Source: Mugil cephalus
Taxonomy: Eukaryota > Chordata > Actinopteri > Mugiliformes > Mugilidae
Length of the DNA stretch: 64,000 bases
NCBI RefSeq assembly: GCF_022458985.1
Contig: NC_061781.1
Coordinates: 6,993,501-7,057,500 of the forward strand
Reading direction: 5' to 3'
This document shows positions 12,601 to 22,700 of the stretch, piece after piece. A program made the position numbers and the translations under genes. The notes under the pieces were generated by a model. It was not told where the DNA came from, did not search any database, and saw only the letters and a program-made list of their open reading frames with translations. Within the stretch, counting starts at the first letter, position 1, and every line of letters begins with the position of its first letter.

Positions 12601-13349
12601 GCAGTGTATGACAGATGCTGTTCACCTATACATTTATTCATTATCTAATCTGGTGTTGTATCCATTGGATTTACTATGTGGAGCTTTTTAACATTAAAGC
12701 CTGGGATTGACTGTCCAAAAAGGGCGGACTTGATTTTAGCCAACACACCACAGATTGTGCAGGGGTTCTGATTCTGTATTACTTAAGGTAATACTAAGGT
12801 AATATTAAGGTAGATGGGCCTTAATACAACTTGTTTTGTTTGTTTCAACATCAGAAATCTTAGGTGAACACAACCCCTAAACCCATAGCTTCCAGAATCA
12901 ACCGAGCTCTCAAGGGTCAGTGACTGGTTTGCTTGGGCTATTGTAGAAATAACAGCCTATCATGGCATCTTGACAAGTTCAGTTCCAAAATATGGACTCT
13001 GGTGGGCAGGAGATTCTGAAATAGAAGTACTAGGTCCTATTAATATAGCTCTCCCTAAATCCTACACAGTGGTCCTTTACGAAAATTATTTTTGGGAAAA
13101 ATAACACAAATTCAGAGCAAATGATGAGTGTGAAATTATTACCAAGCTATCAGTAAAATTCTGTTACATTCTGTTATTAGCATGATACTTGATGCTCATT
13201 CATTTTCTCTCAACTCCAGTGACCAGAGACTACGGCCGTCGGCTGATCAGCTGCTGAAGCATTCATTCATCCCTAAAAATGAGGCCGACAACTCTTGGGA
13301 AAAACAGATAAAGCATTGTTGTGGTCACGCCGAGGGACCATGTGGTTAG
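624..13349 (+). CDS. map3k19: Mitogen-activated protein kinase kinase kinase 19 (YSK4-like) with ankyrin-repeat N-terminus
   Basis: A Ser/Thr kinase of the STE11/MAP3K group, expected to act in the cytoplasm above MAP2Ks of the stress and ERK cascades (family knowledge). Exons read from splice sites: 624-824, 1363-1557, 2867-3027, 3170-3285, 4989-5173, 6078-6138, 6970-7057, 7292-7433, 7779-7898, 8398-8555, 8649-8683, 8794-11016, 11343-11447, 11614-11852, 11976-12228, 12346-12554, 13220-13349 (stop TAG 13347-13349). The total is about 1,540 codons; human MAP3K19 is about 1,330. The first four exons encode ankyrin repeats, the middle exons a disordered acidic, Ser-rich and Lys-rich linker, and the last five the kinase domain. 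Phases agree at every junction except 7057/7292, where one base is out. The intron after 824 starts with GC. ATG 624 is chosen because it opens the exon frame just after a good acceptor; a start in an earlier exon is possible. The gene converges with ccnt2. Identity rests on very close kinase-domain similarity and on synteny. Confidence 0.92.
2000..2545. repeat. Probable dispersed DNA-transposon derivative in map3k19 intron 2
   Basis: Inside the intron between 1557 and 2867 there is a block with motifs such as TTATTCCGAC, ATCGGAG, AATCTGAG and, near 2435-2475, GTTATTCCGATTTATCGG with CATGTAAAC. Related motifs in opposite sense near both ends suggest a non-autonomous DNA element. It also holds a (GAA)n run at 2230-2247. 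I recall similar blocks scattered in other fish genomes, but the ends and family cannot be fixed from one copy. Confidence 0.4.
2724..2765. repeat. GC-rich perfect inverted repeat (hairpin) in map3k19 intron 2
   Basis: The arms GCGCCTCCCCTG (2724-2735) and CAGGGGAGGCGC (2754-2765) are exact reverse complements around an 18-base spacer that is itself GC-rich. It lies in a segment ending with CACACTTTGAAAAGCGCTG. That combination resembles the ends of hAT-type elements common in fish introns. It sits about 100 bases upstream of the exon at 2867. Confidence 0.6.
4989..11016 (+). other. map3k19: Disordered linker of map3k19 with a large 2.2-kb exon
   Basis: Exons from 4989 to 11016 encode low-complexity sequence. 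It starts with an acidic stretch (DSDFGDSDTELDIES, 5042-5086). The large exon 8794-11016 (741 codons) has a serine run encoded by AGC repeats (about 9020-9045) followed by ELEDEDD, and then a Lys/Arg-rich middle part. Two blocks stand out because they match human MAP3K19: YTDMFQQIQSGDQGPAIYEM with its continuation to VYENLRV (about 10156-10248), and PLTDDLLQCLAEELISLDER (about 10855-10914). These short blocks survive in a linker that otherwise shows no recognisable similarity to human. Their function is unknown to me; docking or autoregulatory motifs are a reasonable guess. Confidence 0.8.
11343..13349 (+). other. map3k19: Protein kinase domain of map3k19 (last five coding exons)
   Basis: All catalytic landmarks are present. 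The glycine loop GRGAYG is at 11427-11444 and the junction to VYCG crosses the 11447/11614 intron. The ATP-binding lysine of IAVK is at 11656-11658. The catalytic loop HRDLKGNN has its aspartate at 12070-12072. The DFG motif of LIDFGCARR has its aspartate at 12124-12126, and the activation segment ends MAPE at 12228. The SDIWSVGCTVFEMATGKPP helix and the C-lobe ending LKHSF are also present. The sequence is close to human MAP3K19, for example VYCGLTSQGQLIAVKQV and GNNVMLMPTG. About 30 residues follow the last helix before the stop, including a short Cys/Gly-rich tail. Nothing is broken, so this should be an active kinase. Confidence 0.95.
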
Positions 13350-13993
13350 GGGACTATGGTTTATATTGAAGACTCAAAACACCAAGTGTGCTCTTCTAGG
13401 ACTCTATGGGGATTTTCCATCTGTTTACATGCAGCAGTGTCAGTGTTTGGGAGGAAAAGGGGGGCTGGGCATGTATTCTGGACCTTTATGAAGGATAAAG
13501 CAACTAAGCATAATTAAGCTCTTAAGGCTTAATGAAAATACTTTTGATGCATGATCATACATATCTCTTGGTACGATAACAGCACCTATAAAATGTGAAC
13601 AAATAGAAGATTTTTTTGTAACCATCTCTTCTTATACCAATCTTGTGAATGTGCCAATTTTCTAAATATGCTAATTTTAAATTTAATAGCAAAACACAAG
13701 GTTTATTTGCTGTGTGGTCCATTTTGGTTCTTATAAAATGATCTTTTCTGCAGAATATTGCATACCAATTTCCAAAAGTTCATTTGTTTTCAGTGAATTT
13801 GCGATACCTTGTGATAAATACTTTGAGAACCTACTGCAGCCATATATCCTCTTGTGCAACCCTACAAATCACAATTACATCAATTAAAACTAAACGTCAA
13901 CCACTCCACATAAAGCTTTGGCAAGTCAGTTGGGCCATCTGCTTGAATTGTTTTGCAGAGCACTTCACTGAGAATTCAATATATCAAAACTCA
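13350..13993. other. map3k19 3' flank
   Basis: The 3' untranslated region of map3k19 should begin here. No AATAAA close to the stop codon stands out; only weaker variants such as ATTAAA near 13882 are seen. The sequence becomes AT-rich toward the Tc1 relic, and no coding region is recognised. Confidence 0.35.
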
Positions 13994-14747
13994 AGTGGGT
14001 CATAGGTTTACATACACTCAACTGGCTGTGCCTTTAATACTTCCAGAAATAATGTCATGGCTTTAGGAGTTTCTGATCAACTAACTGACATAATTTGAAT
14101 CCGTTGAATTGGAACTGCACCTATAGGGTTATAGACTCTGCGCCTCCTTATTTGATATCATAGGAAAATCTAAAGAAATCAGGAAGGTTTCAGAGTAGAA
14201 GATGTGGATCTCCACGAGTCTGGTTAATCTGTACACTGCTATTTAAGAGTAAATCATGTAGTCATCATACCGCGAAGGGGGGGGGGGGGCATACTTTGGT
14301 ACAAAAGGTTTGTATAACAAAAGACCTTTTTAAAGACACTGAAAGAAACCTTAGGGAGAATTCACTGCTCCAGAACTGCAGCAACACATAGGGGCAAAGA
14401 CTTAGTCCTTGAACAAATAATAATAACATAACTATTATTAGATGTGAAGAAAAAAGAGGGGAAAGCTTCAAAGTCAAAGGACACCATCCCAACAGTGAAG
14501 CACGGGGGTGGCAGCATCATCTTGTGCCAGACTGGTGCTCAAAATAGAAGACAGCAATCCAGTCAAAAACATGTGGGCAGAGCTGAAAGTGTGTGTTTAC
14601 ATCAGCACTGCCAGAAAGGATGGGCCAAATTCCTGCAAGTTATTGTAAGAAGCATGTGGAAGGCTACTCAAAGTGTTTGACCCAATTAAAAACTTAAAGG
14701 CAACAATATTGAATACTAAATAAGTGTATGTAATCTTTTGACCCACT
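13994..14747. mobile_element. Decayed Tc1/mariner (Sleeping Beauty-like) transposon relic
   Basis: The left end 13994-14018 and right end 14723-14747 are inverted copies of each other, each containing the AGTGGGTCA...TACATACACT core of Sleeping Beauty-type repeats. Inside, fragments of the transposase gene remain in order: a start region near 14155-14215, a CAGTGAAGCACGGGGGTGGC block near 14494, and the C-terminal part near 14570-14700. The element is about 750 bases, while intact relatives are about 1.6 kb. It carries a G13 run at 14278-14290 and many stops and deletions, so it encodes no functional transposase. It lies between the converging map3k19 and ccnt2 genes. Confidence 0.85.
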
Positions 14748-15349
14748 GTATTATTTAGACCTTTAACATTCTCAAAATAGTGAGTCTAACTTATCCAAAA
14801 CAGGTAACATGTATGTATTGGCCAAGGGTTGTGTAAATGCTTGACTCCCAACTGTATACTGTATACATGTGATAAAATGACAAACAACCAGAGTTTATAC
14901 AGTGTCAAGATAGTGGCAACTTTGATGTTTATTGATATATGGAAATTAAAAATGGGGGGAAAGGACATGAAGAGTGGCTTATGTTTTTTTTTTTGTGCCA
15001 ACCTTCTTATTCAAGATATGGACATCCGGCCTCCGCCGTTATTAGGCATTATGCACACTCTAAAATCGATGAGAAATCCAGTCAACAAGAGAAGGGGACA
15101 GGTTATATCAAGATATTGGAACATGACAGTTTAATGTTTCGAATCTAATAGTAAAGTTGCGTCTGGACAGGCACAGGACTGTAAATGTAAACTCAACCAA
15201 TTGCATGATGAAGTCAGTGACACACAAACCTATCAAGCATGAATACATTGCAGATACTTGAGGTTTCAGGGCGTCATCTTGCATATGGCCAAATCGCTGC
15301 TCTAACAACACTTGACAGGACAGAAATGAGGCAAAGTTTTTCTTTTTAA

Positions 15350-15355
15350 TTTATT
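15350..15355 (-). terminator. ccnt2: Candidate polyadenylation signal of ccnt2
   Basis: AATAAA on the minus strand within an AT-rich stretch, about 1.2 kb beyond the ccnt2 stop codon. It is a candidate only, since other A/T-rich signals are nearby. Confidence 0.35.
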
Positions 15356-16285
15356 TATAGTACCCTGTTAATGATTAACACTTAACAAGTTATGGGCTGA
15401 CATCTAAAGGTCTACAGCTTCATGTCATGAAATGTCTGATGCACTTCAAAATAAAAAGGGCTATGTAAACTGTAATAGCACACTACTACTGTCCATGTCA
15501 GTTGTTTTTTTTTCTCTTTGAGGCACAACCTTTGGCATCCAGCTTAAGGTCTACTTGTAGGTCCAAAAAAATATCTTTTGGTACAAATTGCATCGCTCTT
15601 ATGTGATACGTGTTGGATGTGCCAGGTGCTGAGGCGATCAACTGACATTTCCTGTGATGGAAACCTGCAGCACATCACCATGTTCAGCAGGGCTGTAAGA
15701 AGCACACACCACTGGCTGCAGTCATTCACTGGATGATGTCCAATCAACTGATCAACAAAATAAAACTCTTTCGTAGGTATTATATTTATCTTGTTATACT
15801 TACAAGCAGCTCCAAACCTGAGTAGTCATGGTATAGCTTTTTCTTTAAACATACAAAAACGTATGTACATTTATCTCCATTTTCTGTAAACAGCAAGTAA
15901 TCGCTCTCCTTTTAAATCCCTTTGATGATTGAAACATGCAAATAATACGCACAGTACTTAAGTATAAAAGGAAACCAGGACAAGTAACTGAGGAGATGAA
16001 ATTTTAAACCTAAAAAATGTTTGCATCCATCAACAGTATTAAATGGAATACCAGCAAACATAAACTGAACTAATCTTCAGCTGGCTAATATCTTCCTCCA
16101 TATAACTGCAGAAATGTGATTCAATTAAATTATGGTAAAATAAAAAAAAAAGAAAATGAAGAAAGTGCACCTTCAACGTTTTTTTTATAGTACTTGTAAT
16201 ACTTGTGTTTTCCCATATGGAGATCTGACATATTGGGATGGGAAATTTACTCTTAAAGGAAATACACACTCAATCCATTCTAATC

Positions 16286-16322
16286 TCTCTCTCTCTCACT
16301 CACACACACACACACACACACC
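16286..16322. repeat. CT/CA dinucleotide repeat
   Basis: A run of CT units followed directly by CA units, in the presumed ccnt2 3' untranslated region. It is a simple microsatellite. Confidence 0.85.
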
Positions 16323-16559
16323 TTTGCACAGTCCTAGACCCATTTAAGGAGGAAGGATAGCCAAGCAGCAATTAGACACACTAACAGAAAAACAGGGCTT
16401 AGAATCACAGCCCAGATGTGTCAGTCATCGTGACAGTCAGGAAGCATAATTTTCATCTTTCTCTCTTACCTCTCAGAAACTGAGATGTCAAACAATAAAT
16501 CTTTTTTTGGCAGATATATTTTCTGCCTTTGAATAAAGGGTTTATCGTCACATAAAGTG

Positions 16560-16739
16560 TTATTTTCCTAGGGCACTTAACAAGGAGGTGAGCATAGTCT
16601 TCAAAGTCTGAGCTGTGGGTGGTTTGATGCCATTTCCATGTGCTGGCCATGGCTGTAGAGTGATGGACTCAGTGTCTCTGCTCTCCCACTTCATGTGGCG
16701 ATTCACTAGGAGGGTACTGCTGAGAGGTCCGCAGCCCAC
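16560..16739 (-). other. ccnt2: Terminal ccnt2 exon carrying the conserved C-terminal segment
   Basis: A phase-0 acceptor (CATACCCAG, AG at 16741-16740) opens 59 codons starting [11 protein letters not shown] and ending [12 protein letters not shown] before TAA. The human CCNT2 tail reads VGYGHLSTL early and FDMLDSLLSAQG at its end, so the exon is recognisable although the middle has diverged. The position right after a CAG/GTG junction also agrees with the human TYQ-VGYG boundary. Confidence 0.8.
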
Positions 16740-19700
16740 CTGGGTATGACAGGAGGGGAGGTGGAGAAACAAGAATACGGAGAAAGAGAAGGAGGAGGGT
16801 GGGAGGGAGGTTAGCCATAGAGCTGCAAGCCAGTTGAGACAAACTGCAGTACAGGAGAGGAGCAAGGAGGGGAAAAGGGGGAAGAAAAAGATGAAGTACC
16901 TGCAGCACCAGAGCCACCCTTGGAGATTTTGCTCACTTTGGAGCAAGAAGTGGAGGATGAAGAGTGGTGGTTGTGGCCAGCGTCGTGCACCCTCTTGCGT
17001 GATGAGGACGAAGAGGTGGACCCGGGAGGACCGAGTGTTGTCCCGTCCATGCTGACCTGTCCTGGAGGACCACGTAGCAGGCCTACAGCACCGCCGGGGC
17101 CTTCTGGGCCTCCTCGTCCGTTGCCACTGTGTGTGTGGGGATGACTGTGCTTGTGGTGACGGTGAAGGTTGTGCTCCGCTCCGCGATGTTTCTCCTTGCT
17201 CACCAACGGGCTGGAATGTTTACTCTTGTTGTTGTTGGCAGCCATGCCTTCGTCGGATGAGCTGTGGCGCTCCGATGATGAAACTTTTATCTTCATCTTT
17301 AGCTCATCTTTGCTTGGTTGCCCACTTTTGTCAAGTTGGGAAGCGCTGCTGGTCCCAGGAACAACCAGGCGGAGTTTAAGCGAGCCTTTGTCCCGTTTGT
17401 CACTATGGTGCCGTCTGTCTTGGCCCGATGATGAAGAGGAAGGACCTTTCATTTTCACTGGCGAGGCAGTGTTGCTGCCACCGAAACCATGGTATGATTG
17501 GTGGGGCTGTGAATGCTTTTTATGGTCTACTTGGTTTGTAGTGGATGGTGCATATGTAGAAGACAACAAATCCCCCCTCACATCGCAATCCATTAGTCCT
17601 CCATGTTGCTCCTGCTTGCGTTTTGACCCAGAGACAGCCAGCTCTGCTGTATGTTTCTCTCTGTATTTATCCAAAGACAGCTTCTGGGCTGGAGAGGGTT
17701 GTGGTGGATGAGGCTGAGCTGGCGGAGGGTAAGCAGACTGAGACAGCGGCTGAAGTTTGCTCACTCCACTCCCACCAGCTCCTTTTTGTTCTTGTTTGAC
17801 AGGGTGGAAGTCTATTGTTTTGTCAGTCCTGTAAACCAGTGGATGCTGAAGCAAAGAGGAAGTGGAGGTGTCCAAGGAGAGTGGCTCTTGGAGAGGGATG
17901 TTTAGGGGTTCCTGTTTTATACAGGTGGAAGGGTACCCTGCTTGGCTCTGGCTGCTCTGAGGCCATTCACTGTGGCTACCCGGATTGAACGCAGTAGCCA
18001 TGCTGTCCAGAGACAGGGCTGCTCCTCTGGTTTGGCCAGGCAGGGGTACAGGGAAGGCAGCGCCTGCTTTGGAAAAACTTGGGTTGGACGAGGAAACTCC
18101 AGGAAGCAGTGCATCACCTTGATCCTGGAGCACTGAAGGCCCAGCAAATGAGTTGTCCGCCAACTGGGTGTTTTCACTCTTGGGCTTTTTGGCAGCTTGT
18201 GTTGCCTACAAGGCAGACAAATTTGTGAGGCGATTCAGTGGCATGTTGCAGTAAGTGGTGAACTACTTTTGTTTCATAATGGCAGTAACACAAATATTAT
18301 ATGTAGATTTCTCATGGAGCACATAATCCTGCATAATGAATCATGAACCTTTCATTGGCAAGGGCAGGGTTTAGGGTTATTGTTCTTATAGAATGGGCAT
18401 TTAAATTGGTTTCAATGTGTCACAGCAGTAAAAGTTTGTATGTATAATTAAAAATATTGGTCCATCACACAATGAAGCCTACCCTCCAGTTGCGTATCCT
18501 CTTTAACCGACTGGGCGTCTTTTCCAAAATCTGCAGAAACTCATGGGTCAACTCTGAAAGTACAGAATATGAATACTGTCAATCAATTCTGCAGTTTAAC
18601 TCATATATGCAAATTCCCTCTTATCTAATGAACATAACTGTAAACTATGTCACATACATGACTGTTAAACACTAGCAAATAGACAACTAAGAATATATAG
18701 CAAGAATTGCTATGAATTGTAAGTATTAGTGCAGTACACCACAGTAAAACACAATTCCCCTCACCATCAAGCAGCTCTAGAGTGACAGAGTTGTCCACAT
18801 ACTCCCACCAGTGTTTTCCATCAGTAGAAACTGGAATCTCCCAGTTGGACCACTTGCATGCCAGGTGGATGCACACACAGGCAATCACTGTGGGTTTGTA
18901 CTGGAGGCAGAAGGTAGTGAGGTGTAGGCTGTGTGGTGTGTGAAGGTATTTCACAAATGTGAAGGTATTGGTTTCAGTCAGTGGAATCAGGCCAAGCGAG
19001 GTCAGGATAGGTCCCACATGTAAAGAAAGAGAAAGAAACACAAGACGGAGCGCACAGTTTTAATACACAGTTGGCATTATATGCAGTAATGTAGAATAAC
19101 TGTTGAAAGATGGGCAATTGGATACGTTGTTCCAGTAAATCAGTACAAGTCATAGGTAAATCACTGTACAGTCAAATACAGGTCATACATTGCCAGTAAC
19201 TTTATGATGCAGGCTTTAAAAGGATGAACTCCTGGAGTACTTAAAAGCAAGCATTAAATTGCAGTATATGTTAATATATCATTATGGGAACTTGGCTGGT
19301 TTAAATGCTAGGACATACAAACAAAAGTGAGGGGAAGTGGGGAGAGGACCACGTGCAGTAGCTAAGTGTAGTCTGCTCACTGTGAAACACACCGGCCATG
19401 AGGCCTCCCATGTGACATTACATCATTGTACAGTTATCTGACAAGGGACTGTTCCTTCGACACTCTGTATGGGCCTCTCTTTCTTTGGAAAATTTTGAAA
19501 TGAATAAATGTTGCCAGGGGGTGGCAACGTTAGGGGTATTCTGTAGTGTATTATATCATGTTAGAAAGAGCAATCTAATATATTATTGGCCATTATTTAT
19601 CAGCTGTGTTGCATGAGTGAGTAATCCATGTATATAGCAGTTCACAAGTACACAGTACAACATATCCTTCCATCAAAAACAAAACGGAAAAGACACGCGG

Positions 19701-22700
19701 CTACCATCCAAGATTTATACAGCTTAAGTGTATAAACTAATTTCTGCTGAAACATTCTGAAAACACCACTGAAGAATCTTGTTTTTAGCTATCGGGTTCG
19801 AGATCACCTTTGGTAAAACCTTTATCTGGGTTTTAAGATGGAAGTTAGTTAACCATGATGATCTCAGAATTTTCATCCACTGTTTAACAAAAACCTTGTC
19901 CATGTAAAGGATTGTAGATTAAGCTGCACTCTTTTAGAATGCAATTATCTAAAATAATTGTAACTTCATATCGCTGCATTTAAAAGACAGTTGTTAAGGG
20001 CTGGATGGTAACCTAGTGCCAAGAGACAGTTACAATGTCTGGAACCTGGTGGTCTGGTTGTGGTGGCTTTATACCAAGTAACCAATCACGACCAACTCTT
20101 TGAGTAAGAGGGAGATGTGGCTGACAATTTCAGATTGATTTATATGTTAAAAATAATTTAAAGGAATCAATCAGTATCCAGACACTGTTATTTACAGGAA
20201 CATGAGTTTGTTGCATTCCTTCCCTAAACCAACTTTAAACAAACCCCTTAAGGACCCAATCTTCAACTAGAACTCAAGTCAAGAACAGTTTGACATATTA
20301 GAGCCATTATAATTTAACGCATTGCATTTTGGGTTTTGTCGTGCCGAGCCACGCAGTGAACAGTATTGGTGAAGTGTTTTTTTTTCTACTGGGGTGACGC
20401 TGACCTCCGACCACTAAAGTTGCATCAGCTCATAATGGAGTCCAAGTGAACACTTGTAGCAAATTTGAAGAAATTATCTCAAGGTATGCAGCGCTGTCAA
20501 GACACTTGCCAGCCCTGGCAACCAAAAAGACCACAACACAGAAATCCCCTAATAAGGTTGCCAGGGCAACGTCTATCATAAGTGCTTGGCTGGGCACGGC
20601 TTTGCTAACCACCCCAGGCTAATGGTAAGACTCTAACATTCAGCAGGTCCTTAATGGGTGATAGGTATGTTGTTGTTTTTTGAGCATACATGAGCTAAAT
20701 GTATGACAGAATGTTGCAAAGCTAGGAAAAAATGTACGGCATTTAAGTACAAGCAAACATTATAAAAGCTACAAATATCTGAAGGGAGAATGCATTTCAA
20801 ATATGAAAAACAAAATGTTAAAAATGAATCTGCGGTACTTACCGGAGAGACCTCTACGAGAAATGTTTACATCTGTGAAATCTTTAGCTGCTATTCAGGC
20901 TACCAGAGTGTCTTTCTTTTAGAATTATGCACTTTTTCGCAACCGAACAAACATGTGGGTTTCAAGCGCACCACTACACTTCACATCTTGCATTCAACCC
21001 ATCTGTGCCAACACGTGGTCCCTTGTACAATACACCGCACTGCGACTGGGGCCGGTAACGCTACAAGCCACCGTGTCCCGCTACACCTGGAGAAGGGAGG
21101 GGAGCTGAGGGAAGGAGGCAAGCGTCCCAACAACCACCAGTGCAAGTAGGGCCCGTTGGACACTGAAAGGGTACCCTGCATTACAGGAAGCTATGGTGTG
21201 CAGTCAAAGTGCAACAAAGGAGGGGCAGGATAACAACCTGTTGGTAGCCATGAAATAGGAAGTCTGTGCCAGATCCTTGCTTGCTGTAAAAGAGAGAGAG
21301 AAAAAGAGAAAGACAGAAGGGAAACAAAAATGAATATTTCTGAATAGCCAAATCATTTTATCATCATTAGGACAAAACCTCAGTATTTAGCATTTTAAGC
21401 TGGTTTTCTATGCACTGATTAAGCCAAGACCAAGACTGGAGAAAATAGACACTAGCTGGAGCAACAGTTTGGAAACATTCAGTAAACTACTAACAATTAC
21501 TGTACTTTTAATTTAGTACTGGCCACATTGTAATGTTGACTGTGCTGAGAACGCTGCACAATAGGGCCACCATTAAAACCCCTGGAGGTGATTTATGCCT
21601 GCCACATTTCCTCTGCTCTGCAAATCTAACAACTGAGAACGTACACTATGATAACAACTAATTACTGTGAGAAAGCAAGAAAGTAGCAGCCATCATACAC
21701 AACACTTGAAGCTACGACTAGACTATACTCAGCAGAGAGTCTTTTTCAATCACAGATTAAAGCCAAGGACCTTTTCAATACTGCAGAGTCCAGTAACTTC
21801 AGTAATCATTAATTTGTCCAAGAATGTGTAAATGTATCCCAATATTTTTTTGTGGGTGGGCACTTCAATGTAATCCATGTTTGGTCACATTGCAAAGATT
21901 TCTGCATTTACCTCATTTTTTGGTAGCAATAATAAGATGGGTACGATCAATTATAAACTATATATGGGCCATAATAAGGTGAAAATTATTATTATCTTTA
22001 GGATTAAAAGAAAATCAGATTTTCATTTACTGCATGACTACACTAAAAAGATTGAACTGCCTTTGTTTATTCCTGTATCAACATGGCTAACAAAAAACAG
22101 CCAAAACACAAGAAAACAACTAAATTATGTGTGGATGAGCACAAGTATTTAAGAAGACAGAATAAAAAAGTAAAAACTCAAAACTAATTCAGTCTTGGAC
22201 TTGGCCCAAAAAGTGTTGGCGAATGTTATCATTTATATTATACATAATATAAACTCAACACATAAACAAAAGAGCACGTATGCGGTTATGTAACCATTAA
22301 ATCAGCAAGGCTGTCACGCCCTCCCCACACATATCTGAGGTGGGGAAAACAAGAGCAGAGGGCACAAAGAGCAAAGAAGGAAGCCTCTACCTCGCACTAG
22401 CTGGGAACATTTCACCACATCAGTGTGTGGGTGATCAATAGTAATTTCAAAGCCTGGAACAAAATACATGACAGGTGAGTGCAACACAGACGCAGTCGGG
22501 AGGTGACATGCCATTTTGAGAGTCAAACAAAAGCGCCACTCCTTTTTAAGCTTGAGATTCAGATTGATATTTATCAAATTTGCTGGTCTGTTAATTTGTG
22601 TGTCTGACCACTTTCGTTCAAGATGACATTTTCAGTGTGGATTTTTTATGCAACTGTGGAGTGAATTCAGCGTTTGCAAAAAAATCATGTGGGTAAAATA

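Larger units (their letters stand above)
14748..16559 (-). other. ccnt2 3' untranslated region and intergenic sequence
   Basis: No coding region is seen. On the minus strand the 3' untranslated region of ccnt2 should start at 16559. An AATAAA signal on the minus strand at 15350-15355 (read as TTTATT on +) would give a 3' UTR of about 1.2 kb, and a later one lies near 14927. A CT/CA dinucleotide tract occupies about 16286-16322. Confidence 0.45.

Noticed and set aside
17131-17905. Plus-strand open frames up to 180 codons opposite ccnt2 exon 9
   Set aside because: They are antisense shadows of the Ser/His-rich ccnt2 coding exon, whose minus-strand frame has clear homology.
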